DNA of 64,000 bases. It comes from Chlorogloea purpurea SAG 13.99 (lineage in GTDB: Bacteria; Cyanobacteriota; Cyanobacteriia; Cyanobacteriales; Microcystaceae). The notes under the pieces were generated by a model, which made no database searches, was not told the DNA's origin, and worked only from the letters and a program-made list of their open reading frames with translations. The translations under genes and the position numbers were made by a program. Shown here one piece after another: positions 21,701 through 30,524 of this stretch. The DNA lies in the NCBI GenBank assembly GCA_016903695.1, contig JADQBB010000014.1:24853-88852 (forward strand). The letters run 5' to 3'. The first letter of the stretch is position 1; each line of letters starts with the position of its first letter.

Positions 21701-24700
21701 CAGCGATCGCACGTACCTGGGTGGTCAGATTCGCCGCTAACTCGTTCACGTTATCGGTAAGGTGCCGCCAAGTGCCCGACGCGCCAGGTACTTTCGCCTG
21801 ACCACCCAATTTACCCTCGATTCCCACTTCCCGCGCCACCGTAGTTACCTGATCTGCGAAGGTGGCGAGAGTATCGATCATCTCGTTGATCGTTTCGGCT
21901 AGGGTTTCGATCTCCCCCTTGGCATCGAGCATCAATTTACGTTTGAGATCCCCGTTAGCCACCGAGGTCACGACCCGCGCTATACCCCGCACCTGCGCAG
22001 TGAGATTTCCCGCCATCGAGTTCACATTATCGGTGAGGTCTTTCCAAGTTCCCGCCACGCCCGTTACCTGAGCCTGTCCCCCTAATTTCCCCTCCGTACC
22101 CACTTCCCGCGCCACCCGCGTTACTTCCGAGGCGAAGGAACTGAGTTGATCCACCATGACGTTAATCGTGTTCTTTAACTCTAAAATTTCCCCCTTCACA
22201 TCCACGGTGATTTTCTTCGACAGATCGCCGTTAGCCACCGCCTTCGTCACTTCAGCGATATTACGTACCTGCCCTGTTAAATTACTCGCCATCGAGTTGA
22301 CGTTATCGGTGAGATCCTTCCAGGTTCCGGCAACTCCTTTAACGTAAGCCTGCACCCCTAATTTTCCTTCCGTACCCACTTCCCGCGCCACTCTAGTTAC
22401 TTCTGATGCGAAAGAATTTAACTGATCCACCATGATATTGACGGTGTTCTTCAATTCCAGAATCTCGCCCTTCACATCCACGGTGATTTTTTTAGATAAA
22501 TCTCCATTCGCAACCGCCGTAGTCACTTCCGCAATGTTTCGTACCTGTGCCGTCAGAGAACTGGCCATCAGATTCACGTTATCGGTGAGATCCTTCCAAG
22601 TTCCCGCTACGCCCCTCACTTCTGCCTGTACGCCCAATTTCCCTTCGGTGCCCACTTCCCGCGCCACCCTGGTCACTTCGGAAGCGAAGGAGTTTAACTG
22701 ATCCACCATCGTATTGATCGTGTTTTTCAGTTCGAGAATTTCCCCCTTCACATCGACGGTGATCTTCTTCGATAGATCGCCGTTCGCCACCGCGGTCGTA
22801 ACCGCGGCGATATTACGCACCTGGGCGGTGAGAGAACCGGCCATGAAATTCACGGAATCGGTCAGGTCTTTCCAGGTTCCCGCCACGCCGCGCACGTCCG
22901 CCTGTACCCCTAATTTTCCTTCCGAACCCACTTCTCGCGCTACCCGGGTTACTTCCGAGGCGAAGGAGCTGAGTTGATCCACCATGATATTGATCGTGTT
23001 TTTCAGTTCTAGGATTTCCCCTTTCACCTGTACGGTAATTTTTTTCGAGAGATCGCCATTAGCGATCGCCGTCGATACTTCGGCGATGTTCCTCACCTGG
23101 GCCGTGAGATTCCCCGCCATCGAGTTGACGTTATCGGTGAGGTCTTTCCATGTTCCCGCCACTCCCTTGACTTCCGCCTGTACGCCTAATTTCCCCTCCG
23201 TACCAACTTCCCGCGCTACCCTCGTCACTTCGGAAGCGAAGGAACTAAGTTGATCCACCATGACGTTGATCGTGTTCTTTAACTCTAAAATTTCCCCTTT
23301 CACATCGACGGTGATTTTCTTCGATAGGTCTCCGTTAGCTACCGCCGTGGTTACTTCCGCAATATTCCTCACCTGGGCCGTGAGATTTCCCGCCATCGAG
23401 TTGACGTTATCGGTGAGGTCTTTCCATGTGCCCGCCACTCCCTTGACTTCCGCCTGTACGCCTAATTTCCCTTCCGTACCAACTTCCCGCGCCACCCTCG
23501 TTACTTCGGAGGCGAAGGAGTTGAGTTGATCCACCATGATGTTGATCGTGTTCTTCAGTTCCAGAATCTCACCCTTAACATCGACGGTGATCTTCTTAGA
23601 AAGATCCCCGTTAGCTACCGCTGTGGTCACTTCAGCGATATTACGCACCTGTGCCGTTAAAGAACCCGCCATGAAGTTTACCGAATCCGTCAGGTCTTTC
23701 CATGTGCCCGCCACGCCCCTTACTTCCGCCTGTCCGCCTAATTTTCCTTCAGCGCCCACTTCCCGCGCCACCCTCGTTACTTCGGAAGCGAAGGAGTTGA
23801 GCTGATCCACCATGATATTGATCGTGTTTTTTAACTCGAAGATTTCGCCTTTCACATCGACGGTGATTTTCTTCGACAGATCCCCGTTAGCGATCGCCGT
23901 CGATACTTCGGCGATATTCCTCACCTGGGCGGTAAGATTCCCCGCCATCGAGTTCACGGAGTCGGTCAGGTCTTTCCATGTTCCCGCCACGCCTTTCACT
24001 TCCGCCTGTACCCCTAACTTGCCCTCGGTGCCGACTTCCCGCGCCACTCTCGTCACTTCGGAAGCGAAGGAACTGAGCTGATCCACCATCGTATTGATCG
24101 TGTTTTTCAATTCGAGAATCTCGCCCTTCACATCCACGGTGATCTTCTTCGACAGATCCCCCGTCGCCACCGCCGTCGTCACTTCAGCTATATTCCTCAC
24201 CTGGGCGGTGAGATTCCCGGCCATAAAGTTCACGGAATCGGTCAGGTCTTTCCATGTTCCGGCCACGCCCCTCACTTCCGCCTGTCCGCCTAATTTTCCT
24301 TCCGCTCCTACTTCTCTGGCCACTCTCGTTACTTCGGAAGCGAAAGAGTTAAGCTGATCTACCATCGTGTTGACGGTGTTTTTTAACTCTAAAATTTCTC
24401 CTTTCACATCGACGGTGATTTTCTTCGACAGATCCCCGTTAGCTACCGCCGTGGTAACTTCCGCAATATTCCTCACCTGTGCGGTAAGGTTCCCCGCCAT
24501 TAAGTTAACATTATCGGTGAGGTCTTTCCAGGTTCCCGCTACTCCTTTTACTTCCGCCTGTACCCCTAATTTCCCCTCGGTGCCTACTTCCCTCGCCACT
24601 CTCGTCACTTCGGAAGCGAAGGAATTGAGCTGATCTACCATCGTGTTGACGGTGTTTTTTAACTCTAAAATTTCTCCTTTGACGTTGACGGTGATTTTTT

Positions 24701-25361
24701 TCGATAGATCCCCGTTAGCGATCGCTGTAGCCACTTCCGCGATATTCCTCACCTGGGCGGTGAGATTCCCCGCCATTAAATTCACATTATCGGTGAGGTC
24801 TTTCCAAGTTCCCGCCACTCCTTTTACTTCCGCCTGTACCCCCAATTTCCCCTCGGTGCCCACCTCCCGCGCCACTCTCGTCACTTCGGAAGCGAAAGAA
24901 CCCAGTTGATCCACCATCGTATTGACTACTTGGGCCGTTTGTAGGAATTCTCCTCTCAGGGGCATCCCTTCGATCTCCGTGGCGATTCTCTGGGACAGAT
25001 CCCCGTTGGCTACGGCTCGGATCACGCGAGCGGTTTCTGCTGTCGGTTGTACCAAGTCGGTAATTAAAGTGTTAACCGAATCGATACAGGCTCCCCAAGA
25101 CCCCCCGGCAACCCCTAAACTAGCTCTCTGCCCTAATTGTCCTTCTTTGCCCACTACGCTACCGATGCGCTCCAATTCACCCACCATTCGCTGATTCAGC
25201 TCGATGATCTCGTTGAGGTTATCGGCTATCTTACCCGCGATTCCGGTGTGGTCGAAAGGGAGACGGACGCTAAAATCTCCTTTCTTTACGGCGATTAATG
25301 TTTTTAAAAGTTCGGATAGATCGAGATTATCTGTGTTGTGGATGGGTTCAGCGACGGTCAT
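18717..25361 (-). CDS. Giant poly-HAMP hybrid histidine kinase (GAF, HisKA, HATPase, receivers)
   Basis: A 2214-residue protein without an obvious transmembrane segment. It opens with a long ladder of HAMP-type units (residues 1 to about 1240): two divergent N-terminal units, ten near-identical 92-residue units (200-1119), then two divergent ones. Next come a GAF domain (about 1240-1400), a Gln/Glu-rich coiled coil, HisKA with the His near 1538 in [12 protein letters not shown], and an HATPase ([24 protein letters not shown]). A receiver follows (about 1830-1940, phospho-Asp in [12 protein letters not shown]), then a degenerate receiver-like segment, then a final receiver (about 2096-2214, [12 protein letters not shown]). 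The layout resembles fungal group III (Nik1/Os-1) osmosensing kinases, whose HAMP ladder is the sensor. A role in osmotic or stress sensing is inference. Confidence 0.93.
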   Translation of the reverse strand: MTVAEPIHNTDNLDLSELLKTLIAVKKGDFSVRLPFDHTGIAGKIADNLNEIIELNQRMVGELERIGSVVGKEGQLGQRASLGVAGGSWGACIDSVNTLITDLVQPTAETARVIRAVANGDLSQRIATEIEGMPLRGEFLQTAQVVNTMVDQLGSFASEVTRVAREVGTEGKLGVQAEVKGVAGTWKDLTDNVNLMAGNLTAQVRNIAEVATAIANGDLSKKITVNVKGEILELKNTVNTMVDQLNSFASEVTRVAREVGTEGKLGVQAEVKGVAGTWKDLTDNVNLMAGNLTAQVRNIAEVTTAVANGDLSKKITVDVKGEILELKNTVNTMVDQLNSFASEVTRVAREVGAEGKLGGQAEVRGVAGTWKDLTDSVNFMAGNLTAQVRNIAEVTTAVATGDLSKKITVDVKGEILELKNTINTMVDQLSSFASEVTRVAREVGTEGKLGVQAEVKGVAGTWKDLTDSVNSMAGNLTAQVRNIAEVSTAIANGDLSKKITVDVKGEIFELKNTINIMVDQLNSFASEVTRVAREVGAEGKLGGQAEVRGVAGTWKDLTDSVNFMAGSLTAQVRNIAEVTTAVANGDLSKKITVDVKGEILELKNTINIMVDQLNSFASEVTRVAREVGTEGKLGVQAEVKGVAGTWKDLTDNVNSMAGNLTAQVRNIAEVTTAVANGDLSKKITVDVKGEILELKNTINVMVDQLSSFASEVTRVAREVGTEGKLGVQAEVKGVAGTWKDLTDNVNSMAGNLTAQVRNIAEVSTAIANGDLSKKITVQVKGEILELKNTINIMVDQLSSFASEVTRVAREVGSEGKLGVQADVRGVAGTWKDLTDSVNFMAGSLTAQVRNIAAVTTAVANGDLSKKITVDVKGEILELKNTINTMVDQLNSFASEVTRVAREVGTEGKLGVQAEVRGVAGTWKDLTDNVNLMASSLTAQVRNIAEVTTAVANGDLSKKITVDVKGEILELKNTVNIMVDQLNSFASEVTRVAREVGTEGKLGVQAYVKGVAGTWKDLTDNVNSMASNLTGQVRNIAEVTKAVANGDLSKKITVDVKGEILELKNTINVMVDQLSSFASEVTRVAREVGTEGKLGGQAQVTGVAGTWKDLTDNVNSMAGNLTAQVRGIARVVTSVANGDLKRKLMLDAKGEIETLAETINEMIDTLATFADQVTTVAREVGIEGKLGGQAKVPGASGTWRHLTDNVNELAANLTTQVRAIAEVAIAVARGDLTRSISVQAEGEVAVLKDNINQMITNLRETTQKNTEQDWLKTNLAKFTRMLQGQRDLETVSKLILSELAPLVRAQHGVFYLMETGEPSQSYLKLLSSYAYRERKHLANRFHVGEGLVGQCALEKERILLTEVPLDYIKINSGLGEATPLNAVVLPVLFEGQVTAVIELASFQRFNEIHLTFFDQLTESIAIVLNTIAASMRTEELLKQSQSLAQELQTQQGELRETNQRLEQQARSLKASEELLKSQQEQLQGTNEELEEKARLLYQQNEEVERKNHEIEQARRSLEDKAEQLALTSKYKSEFLANMSHELRTPLNSLLVLAKLLGDNSDHTLTGKQVEYAQTIYSAGSDLLGLINDILDLAKIESGTMSVDIEQMPLNELSIQLDRAFQPIAHEKNVPFGITLDERLPRSIYTDPRRMQQVLKNLLSNAFKFTSQGQVRLRIEPAREGWSLEHETLNRAALVIAFAVSDTGIGIAPDKQKLIFEAFQQADGSTSRHYGGTGLGLSISREIARLLGGEITLSSQLGVGSTFTLFLPQTILESFPPTNGARYSKFNPPNPTAPTGQEDGATADHKPLFLNTPESIRIIEDDRDNITPDDRVILIVEDSVEFAHTLLEIVRENGFKGLIAPKATTGLALASKYQPVALFVDICLPEDSGWTVLDRLKNSPDTRHIPVIIVSVKDERQRAGQLGASAFYPKPLSPQSLQTIVTDLKTGLDRTTKHLLVGITDDGEAGEIISVLAGDGITITRLSSPAEALHRADGTSGSGNEPIDCAIFDINYVEQIQPYIAANFSPVIIYARDPIGPEQQKRLLGWSENSRIKAVNCLELLLEETILLTHCPQAQLGSRALELLQQTSRTQRLLTGKKVLIIDDDVRNLFALTSLLERQQMRIITAENGSDGIISLRQNPDVDVILMDVMMPGIDGYETTRLIRQMPSFAKLPIISLTAKAMKGDRDKSLESGASDYITKPVDTEQLLSLLRVWLS
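22005..24764 (-). repeat. Ten tandem 276-bp HAMP-unit repeats
   Basis: Ten consecutive in-frame units of 276 bp (92 codons), each running from [11 protein letters not shown] through [33 protein letters not shown] and GTWKDLTD to MAGN/MASS. Between units the protein differs only at a few positions (for example V/G in KLGVQ/KLGGQ and T/I/V after NTIN), while synonymous positions vary more. That is the pattern of old duplications under strong selection. Flanking units 2 and 13 are recognisable but diverged. Confidence 0.93.
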
Positions 25362-25794
25362 GTTGGGAATTCTATATATTTAGGTTAAAGTAGGAAGTCT
25401 TTCGTCTGAGCTTATTTATCTCTCGCATGACAGACAAGATGATCTCTAAGATGTCGCTTTCTTTTTGGTGTTACAACTATCGATAGATAGATAAGACTGC
25501 CTAGAGAAATATTTTTTGCTAACAGCATATTTAAGAGCAAAAAATTATTAAATAATGTTTAAAAATTCCCATGTAATTAATGTTGTTTACTTCTGGCCCT
25601 GAAGCAACGTTAAGGAAATTTTAATGAGCGAAGTTAAAGTCAGAGAAAAAGTGTTCTATTAATGTACTACTTATGACACTCTCGACCGAGTTGACGTGGC
25701 TAGCCAAAGTGCCCAAGCGTCACTATTTTGTAAAAAGCGATTATGGTAAACGGATTTGGTATGATAAGCCCAGAAAATCTTTTAAATCGTTTTT
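25362..25794. repeat. Divergent spacer with leader copy B at 25632-25695
   Basis: This 433-bp spacer lies between the poly-HAMP kinase (minus) and sqdX (plus). Its first 270 bases are A+T-rich and show no clear element. Positions 25632-25695 are the second copy of the 64-bp element that also precedes and enters mutS (14797-14860), about 83% identical. The conserved ATG at 25673 opens a 54-codon frame that overlaps the start of sqdX. The element may supply the sqdX promoter and leader. Confidence 0.55.
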
Positions 25795-25837
25795 ATGCGT
25801 ATTGCCCTGTTCACGGAAACTTTCCTACCCAAGATAG
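25673..25837 (+). CDS. Possible 54-residue leader peptide or gene remnant before sqdX
   Basis: An open frame starting at the ATG conserved in the 64-bp repeat, beginning MTLSTELTWLAKVPKRHYF, and ending in TAG inside sqdX (43-bp overlap, different frame). The first codons parallel those of mutS. The rest is basic and aromatic-rich and matches nothing I recognise. It could be a regulatory leader peptide, a real small protein, or chance. Its only support is the conserved start context. Confidence 0.25.
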   Translation: MTLSTELTWLAKVPKRHYFVKSDYGKRIWYDKPRKSFKSFLCVLPCSRKLSYPR

Positions 25838-26928
25838 ATGGAATCGTCACTCGCTTGAAGCACACAGTAGAACATCTACAGAAAGAGGGCGATCGAGTCT
25901 TGGTAGTCTGCCCCGATGGAGGGCTGAAAGACTATAAGGGAGCGAAAATTCACGGCGTGTCAGGTATGTCCCTACCCCTATATCCAGAATTAAAAATTGC
26001 CATTCCCCGCCCCAATTTGAAAAATGTTCTGCAAAGATTTAAACCAGATCTTATCCATGTGGTTAACCCTGCGGTTTTAGGGGTGGGCGGTATCTATTAC
26101 GCAAAAACGATGGGCATACCCTTGGTGGCTTCTTACCACACCCATCTTCCCCAATATTTACAACACTACGGGTTAGGATCTCTAGAAGGCTTACTCTGGG
26201 AATTACTGAAATTAGCTCACAATCAAGCGGCTTTGAATCTCTGTACCTCTACAGCCATGGTGGAAGAGTTATCGGGTCACGGCATCGAACGAGTAGATCT
26301 GTGGCAGAGAGGCGTAGACACAGAATTATTCCAACCTCATCTAACTTCTCACGAAATGCGAGTGCTGCTTTCCCAAGGGAATCCCGATCGTCCTTTACTA
26401 TTATACGTCGGTCGCGTCTCGGCAGAAAAGCAGATTGAAGCGATCAAACCCGTCTTGGAAGCGATTCCCGACGCTCATCTAGCGATCGTTGGTGATGGCC
26501 CCCATAGAGAAGCATTAGAAAACCATTTCCAAGGTACTAACACTCATTTCGTCGGTTATTTACAGGGTCTGGATCTAGCCACCGCCTTCGCCTCCGCCGA
26601 TGCCTTTATCTTCCCCTCCCGCACCGAAACTTTAGGCTTGGTTTTATTAGAAGCGATGGCTGCGGGCTGTCCCGTGGTGGCTTGTGCCTCCGGCGGTATT
26701 CCCGATATTGTCACCGATGGCGTTAACGGTTATCTTTTTGGGACTCAAGACCCTGATGGGGCAATTTTAGCTACCCGGCGACTCTTGGGGGCTAGGGAAG
26801 AAAAAGAATTGTTACGGAAAAACGCCCGCGCAGAAGCTCAAAAATGGGGTTGGAGCGCGGCGACTCAACAGCTCAAACAATACTACCTACAGGTGTTAGG
26901 TGTCCAATCCACCAAGCTCGCAGCCTGA
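25795..26928 (+). CDS. sqdX: Sulfoquinovosyltransferase SqdX (sulfolipid synthase)
   Basis: A 377-residue GT4 glycosyltransferase that transfers sulfoquinovose from UDP-sulfoquinovose to diacylglycerol, making the thylakoid lipid SQDG. The N-terminus MRIALFTETFLPKIDGIVTR is characteristic, followed by HVVNPAVLGVGG and YHTHLPQYLQHYG. The GT-B C-terminal domain has LLYVGRVSAEKQIE, IVGDGPHRE and the donor-binding FPSRTETLGLVLLEAMAAGCPVV (E-x7-E). Length equals that of known cyanobacterial SqdX. No UDP-sulfoquinovose synthase (sqdB) gene is adjacent. The gene starts inside a short overlapping frame from the 64-bp repeat. Confidence 0.94.
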   Translation: MRIALFTETFLPKIDGIVTRLKHTVEHLQKEGDRVLVVCPDGGLKDYKGAKIHGVSGMSLPLYPELKIAIPRPNLKNVLQRFKPDLIHVVNPAVLGVGGIYYAKTMGIPLVASYHTHLPQYLQHYGLGSLEGLLWELLKLAHNQAALNLCTSTAMVEELSGHGIERVDLWQRGVDTELFQPHLTSHEMRVLLSQGNPDRPLLLYVGRVSAEKQIEAIKPVLEAIPDAHLAIVGDGPHREALENHFQGTNTHFVGYLQGLDLATAFASADAFIFPSRTETLGLVLLEAMAAGCPVVACASGGIPDIVTDGVNGYLFGTQDPDGAILATRRLLGAREEKELLRKNARAEAQKWGWSAATQQLKQYYLQVLGVQSTKLAA

Positions 26929-27033
26929 CGGGTCATACCCTCTCCCACGCTTGCCAAAAATTAGGTTAATAATCTATTATGGATTTACCAAGATTTCATA
27001 TTTTAAACTTGGTTGTAAATCCCTGTTTTGGGA

Positions 27034-27063
27034 TTGACTTTTTAAAAGCTTTATGCTTATAAA
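27034..27063 (+). promoter_or_regulatory. Predicted sigma70-type promoter
   Basis: TTGACT at 27034-27039 and TATAAA at 27058-27063, 18 bp apart, with TG four bases before the -10 hexamer. Transcription would start near 27070. The 12-mer TTATGCTTATAA at 27051-27062 recurs exactly at 28479-28490 upstream of speD. It points to a transcript that begins about 350 bases before the pentapeptide gene. Confidence 0.45.
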
Positions 27064-27091
27064 GACAGTAAGTGTGAAATCAGGTAATCAG

Positions 27092-27127
27092 ATGTCGTCA
27101 ATCTCCCCGGAGTTTGGCTGACTACAT
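27092..27127 (+). other. Nested inverted repeat, possible RNA structure
   Basis: ATGTCGTCA pairs with TGACTACAT (8 of 9 positions). A second stem, CTCC/GGAG, lies inside it. It begins about 20 bases after the predicted transcription start, so it could fold in the 5' leader or be part of a small RNA. No match to a named riboswitch is evident. Confidence 0.3.
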
Positions 27128-27147
27128 TATTTTATGAAAAAAACTGT

Positions 27148-27279
27148 ATGAAACCGAGCCAAGACATCGGAGAGGCAGTAGATTTAATCAGAAAAACAGA
27201 TTCTCAAGACTTTTCTAACCTGATGCCTAGACCTGGTTGGTACGGGATGGCTGGGAAAATGAGAGGCGGGGATCTGTAG
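27148..27279 (+). CDS. Possible 43-residue protein
   Basis: An open frame beginning MKPSQDIGEAVDLIRKTD and ending MRGGDL before TAG. It lies downstream of a good promoter and hairpin, but has no clear Shine-Dalgarno sequence. Composition is protein-like, yet nothing about it is recognisable. It may be chance, or part of a small RNA. Confidence 0.25.
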   Translation: MKPSQDIGEAVDLIRKTDSQDFSNLMPRPGWYGMAGKMRGGDL

Positions 27280-27421
27280 CGATCGCCACTTGAACCTTAA
27301 TTGAATAATCCATAAGGATAAAGACATTTTCTAGACAATCTTTGAAGCCATATTCTGAGTTTGTCTAAAAGTTGCTTTAAAGATCGCACATTGAGAAACA
27401 GCAACATTTATCACCTATTTT

Positions 27422-28423
27422 ATGAGTACGAATGCACGAGTTAACGTCAGTAACTTATTAAGACAATATCGGCAAGGAGAGCGGAACTTTAAAGAAGTAA
27501 AACTTTACGGGGCCTGCTTGAAAAAAACGGAATTGAATCGGATCAACCTGAGTCGGGCTGAATTGATCGCCGCTAACTTCGCCGGGGCCAATTTAATCAA
27601 CAGTAATTTTAGTGGAGCCGATTTAGAGGGAGCCAACTTGAGTAAGGCCAAGTTAATCGACGCTAATTTATCCCAAGCTAATTTATCGGGCGCCAACGCT
27701 GTTAAAAGCGATATGAGCGGTGCGATTTTGAGTAATACCATCTTGAAAAAAGCCGATTTAACGGGAGCGATCTTGATCGGTGCGAGTATGATATTCGCTC
27801 AATTATTCAAAGCCAATCTAGAATCGGTTAATTTAACCGGGGCGACTCTGACCAACGCCATGTTGGGCAAAGCCAATTTAGAGGGGGCTGTATTGACGCG
27901 CGCCATTCTCACCGATGCTAATTTAAGCGGCGCTTACCTGAAGGGAGTGAGTTTGATCCGCGCTTTCATGTACCGCAGCACTTTAAGAGAAGCCAATTTA
28001 GAGGGGGCTAACTTGAGTTACGCCGATTTACGGCTAACGGATTTGAGAGGGGCTAATCTCAGATGTGCCAATTTAGAAGGAGCGAATTTAGCAGGGGCGA
28101 ACTTAGAAAAAGTAAATTTGCAGGGTGCCAATTTAGAAGGGGCCGATTTGAGTAAAAGCAATTTACAAGATGCCAATCTCCGGTATGCCAACCTGACGGG
28201 TTGTAATCTGCTGAGTGCCAATTTGTGCGATGCTAATCTCTCCGGGGCGAATCTCCATCAAGCGGGATTACTGTTAACCCATTTAGTGGGTACTAATCTT
28301 AAAAAAGCCAACCTCAAGCAAGCTAATCTCATCGGGGCTATATTGGCCGAGACTAACCTGCTGGCTGCCGAGTTAGAAGAAACTATAATGCCTAACGGTA
28401 GTTTGGGCAATCTCGCTTCCTGA
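27422..28423 (+). CDS. Pentapeptide-repeat protein
   Basis: A 333-residue protein made almost entirely of A(D/N)LxX pentapeptides (ANLSGAN, ADLRLTDLRGANL and similar) from residue about 25 to 320, predicted to form a right-handed quadrilateral beta helix. The short N-terminal cap is MSTNARVNVSNLLRQYRQGERNFKEV. There is no signal peptide or membrane segment, so it should be cytosolic. Cyanobacteria have many such proteins and most lack a known role; some mimic DNA and bind gyrase, but nothing here supports that specifically. A long leader may precede it. A hairpin at 28447-28468 follows its stop. Confidence 0.92.
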   Translation: MSTNARVNVSNLLRQYRQGERNFKEVKLYGACLKKTELNRINLSRAELIAANFAGANLINSNFSGADLEGANLSKAKLIDANLSQANLSGANAVKSDMSGAILSNTILKKADLTGAILIGASMIFAQLFKANLESVNLTGATLTNAMLGKANLEGAVLTRAILTDANLSGAYLKGVSLIRAFMYRSTLREANLEGANLSYADLRLTDLRGANLRCANLEGANLAGANLEKVNLQGANLEGADLSKSNLQDANLRYANLTGCNLLSANLCDANLSGANLHQAGLLLTHLVGTNLKKANLKQANLIGAILAETNLLAAELEETIMPNGSLGNLAS

Positions 28424-28446
28424 AAATAAATTTCTCGTTACCCATT

Positions 28447-28468
28447 CCCCCTTTGTTGCACAAGGGGG
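28447..28468 (+). terminator. GC-rich hairpin, possible terminator
   Basis: CCCCCTT and AAGGGGG form a 7-bp stem around TGTTGCAC, 24 bases after the pentapeptide gene stop. It lacks a downstream T-run, so it would be an imperfect terminator. It also sits just before the extended -10 (28485-28490) likely used by speD, so it could be regulatory. Confidence 0.4.
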
Positions 28469-28526
28469 GAAAATAGTGTTATGCTTATAAGTCTTGAAAG
28501 ATTTTATATGGAGTAAGAGAGAAAAA

Positions 28527-28925
28527 ATGACCAAACTGGGTACCCATTTGATTGTCGATGCTTGGCAAGTCCCGGCGGATATTTTAAACGACCCAGAGCG
28601 GATTCGCACCGCTCTCATCGATGGAATCACAGCCGGAGAAGCAACGCTAATCGATTTGTGCGTCCACCAGTTCAGTCCTCACGGCGTGACCGCGACTGCA
28701 ACTTTAGCTGAATCTCATATTGCTATACATACCTGGCCCGAGCATGGGTATTTCGCCGCCGATTTATTCTTCTGCGGTGCGGGCAAACCCGAAGTGGCGA
28801 TGGAAATTCTCACCAAAGCTTTAAAAGCCGGACAAATTCGTGTGCAACAGCTTACGAGAGGTTTTCCCAGCGCATCGTCCGCAGAAGAAGGCAACGCGGC
28901 TAAGATTTACTCGGCAGTTGCATAA
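28527..28925 (+). CDS. speD: S-adenosylmethionine decarboxylase proenzyme
   Basis: A 132-residue pyruvoyl enzyme that makes decarboxylated SAM for spermidine synthesis. The self-cleavage/pyruvoyl Ser lies in AESHIAIHTWPEHGYFA, the hallmark of the small bacterial class, followed by DLFFCG. The open frame begins at 28494, but I chose ATG 28527 because GGAG precedes it by about 14 bases and the conserved TKLGTHLIVDAW starts there. An extended -10, TGCTTATAA, ends at 28490. Confidence 0.94.
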   Translation: MTKLGTHLIVDAWQVPADILNDPERIRTALIDGITAGEATLIDLCVHQFSPHGVTATATLAESHIAIHTWPEHGYFAADLFFCGAGKPEVAMEILTKALKAGQIRVQQLTRGFPSASSAEEGNAAKIYSAVA

Positions 28926-28976
28926 ACAGTGAGCTAGAATTGTTAATATTCGCTCATTAGTACGTAAGAGATCGTT

Positions 28977-29261
28977 GTGATCAGGATAACTATTGTTTTT
29001 ATCCTCGCCCTACTTCCATCTATTATGGGTTTCTGGTTGATTGAAAGCTCAAAGCGGAGACTGCAAGGTAGACTGGGAAGAATCCGGGCTTCACGGCGAT
29101 ACGATACTTTACTTGTGAGCGATTTAACTTTGGTAACGGAAAAGCCAGCCTATATAGGAGATATAAGCTGTCGTTTCAATGCTCTTTCGCCGCACCTGCG
29201 CTGTGCTATCAACCCCGATGGGCCTTGTGAAACCTGTCGCTATTACGATCGTAAATATTAA
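28977..29261 (+). CDS. DUF6464-family small membrane-anchored protein
   Basis: A 94-residue protein of a family restricted mainly to cyanobacteria. A hydrophobic segment at residues 3-22 ([19 protein letters not shown]) anchors it, a basic stretch follows, and the C-terminus holds a Cys cluster [17 protein letters not shown] that may bind metal. Function is unknown. The start is GTG at 28977. The stop overlaps the convergent cysE stop by 4 bp (TTAA). Confidence 0.82.
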   Translation: MIRITIVFILALLPSIMGFWLIESSKRRLQGRLGRIRASRRYDTLLVSDLTLVTEKPAYIGDISCRFNALSPHLRCAINPDGPCETCRYYDRKY

Positions 29262-29995
29262 GGTTCCCTGAGGGGGCAACAATCCTCGATATGCTCCTCT
29301 TCACAGGCGAGATGGGCGAGTACGGGACAGTTAAAAATTGTGTCCGGCTCTGTAGAGCGTTCCGTTTTCAATTGATGTACTTCTTTTTCTAATTGTTCGA
29401 TGCGATCGACCAGAGAGCGTATGGCTACAGCCTCCGAATCCGGTAGATTGCCGTGTTCGAGTAGGTCAACCCGCACACCGGCGCGATAGATGAGGCGACC
29501 TGGAACCCCCACCACGGTACAATCGGAAGGTACATCCCGTAGAACCACCGAACCGGCCCCGATACGTACATTATTACCTAGTTGGATATTACCGAGAACT
29601 TTCGCCCCTGCCCCTACCACCACGTTTTCGCCGAGAGTGGGGTGACGCTTACCCGTTTCCTTGCCCGTGCCGCCGAGGGTAACGCCCTGATATATAAGAG
29701 CATAATCACCGACGATAGCGGTTTCACCGATAACCACACCCATACCGTGGTCGATGAACACGCCGTGGCCGATTTGGGCCCCCGGATGAATTTCGATGCC
29801 GGTGAAGAAGCGGGCTAGATGGGAAAGCAGACGGGGGAAAAAGGGAATACCTATTTTATAGAGCCAATGAGAAAAGCGGTGGCATAATAAGGCTTGTAAC
29901 CCCGGATAGCAGAACAACACCTCTAAAGGATTGCGAGCTGCCGGGTCGCGCTCAAAGATAACTTTAAAATCGGCGACTAGAGTCGAAAACATCAA
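29258..29995 (-). CDS. cysE: Serine O-acetyltransferase
   Basis: A 245-residue enzyme that acetylates L-serine from acetyl-CoA, the first step of cysteine synthesis. The N-terminal helical part has [24 protein letters not shown]. The hexapeptide left-handed beta helix follows, with [26 protein letters not shown] (here in two short motifs) and [16 protein letters not shown], then [10 protein letters not shown]-terminal extension of about 60 residues includes EDCCPL, beyond the short bacterial form. The final Cys pair might matter for redox or cysteine feedback, but that is speculation. Confidence 0.95.
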   Translation of the reverse strand: MMFSTLVADFKVIFERDPAARNPLEVLFCYPGLQALLCHRFSHWLYKIGIPFFPRLLSHLARFFTGIEIHPGAQIGHGVFIDHGMGVVIGETAIVGDYALIYQGVTLGGTGKETGKRHPTLGENVVVGAGAKVLGNIQLGNNVRIGAGSVVLRDVPSDCTVVGVPGRLIYRAGVRVDLLEHGNLPDSEAVAIRSLVDRIEQLEKEVHQLKTERSTEPDTIFNCPVLAHLACEEEHIEDCCPLREP

Positions 29996-30103
29996 GTCTA
30001 TTTCCTATCGATCGAGCTTACTTATAAATCATACTATCGATCGAGTAAACACTGTGTGGGGTTAACCGTTCTCGCCGCCCATGTTAGCCCGTAAGATAGA
30101 TAA

Positions 30104-30448
30104 TTAGAAATTAACCAAGGGTACTGTGCCGCCGCTAGAAGGAGGTTCGCCCTTATTGGGCCACTCCAAAAGCAGGGGGGCGGGATTGGCGGGTTTAGTT
30201 TCTGGAGGAATTTGATATTGTTGAGCTTCTATAGGGTTGCCTATCTGGTATTTATTACGATCGCGCAAATCCGGTTGAGATAAACCGTTCAAATCTCTAC
30301 TCGTACCTTGGGGAACTTCTAAAGGTTTGACTTCATCAACAGAAACAGGTGTAGTGGTTTGAGCAAAGCTAGGTGTGATTTGAGCAATAATCCCTAGAAA
30401 AACTAAACTCACAATTTCCTTACTAACGCTACAATTAAACTGCCTCAT
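30104..30448 (-). CDS. Hypothetical secreted proline-rich protein
   Basis: A 114-residue protein with a Sec-type signal peptide: hydrophobic IVSLVFLGIIAQI then cleavage after PSFA, before QTTTPV. The mature ~85 residues are Pro-rich, low in complexity, and carry no recognisable domain. It is divergent from the K+ channel gene over about 75 bp. No function can be proposed. Confidence 0.65.
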   Translation of the reverse strand: MRQFNCSVSKEIVSLVFLGIIAQITPSFAQTTTPVSVDEVKPLEVPQGTSRDLNGLSQPDLRDRNKYQIGNPIEAQQYQIPPETKPANPAPLLLEWPNKGEPPSSGGTVPLVNF

Positions 30449-30524
30449 AGCTTTATAAATTTAATAATTGCCTCTTGTTTCAGTTATAACAAGAAATTTC
30501 CTATTGCAGGGGAATAAATTTATC

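Larger units (their letters stand above)
26929..27421. other. Intergenic region with probable promoter, hairpin and small ORF
   Basis: This 493-bp spacer separates sqdX from the pentapeptide-repeat gene, both on plus. It holds a good sigma70-type promoter (27034-27063), an interrupted inverted repeat (27092-27127) and a 43-codon frame (27148-27279), listed separately. From 27280 to the pentapeptide gene I see a HIP1 site (27279-27286) and nothing else. Confidence 0.5.

Noticed and set aside
22005..24764. CRISPR-like regular repeats
   Set aside because: The 276-bp units are coding HAMP repeats without spacers. No CRISPR array was seen elsewhere.
21529..25194. A ladder of plus-strand frames of about 90 codons, spaced 276 bp
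   Set aside because: They are antisense shadows of the HAMP repeats; their regular spacing comes only from the repeat unit.
27505..28221. Minus-strand Leu/Ala/Ser/Lys-rich frames opposite the pentapeptide gene
   Set aside because: They mirror the pentapeptide repeat on the coding strand and have no independent support.
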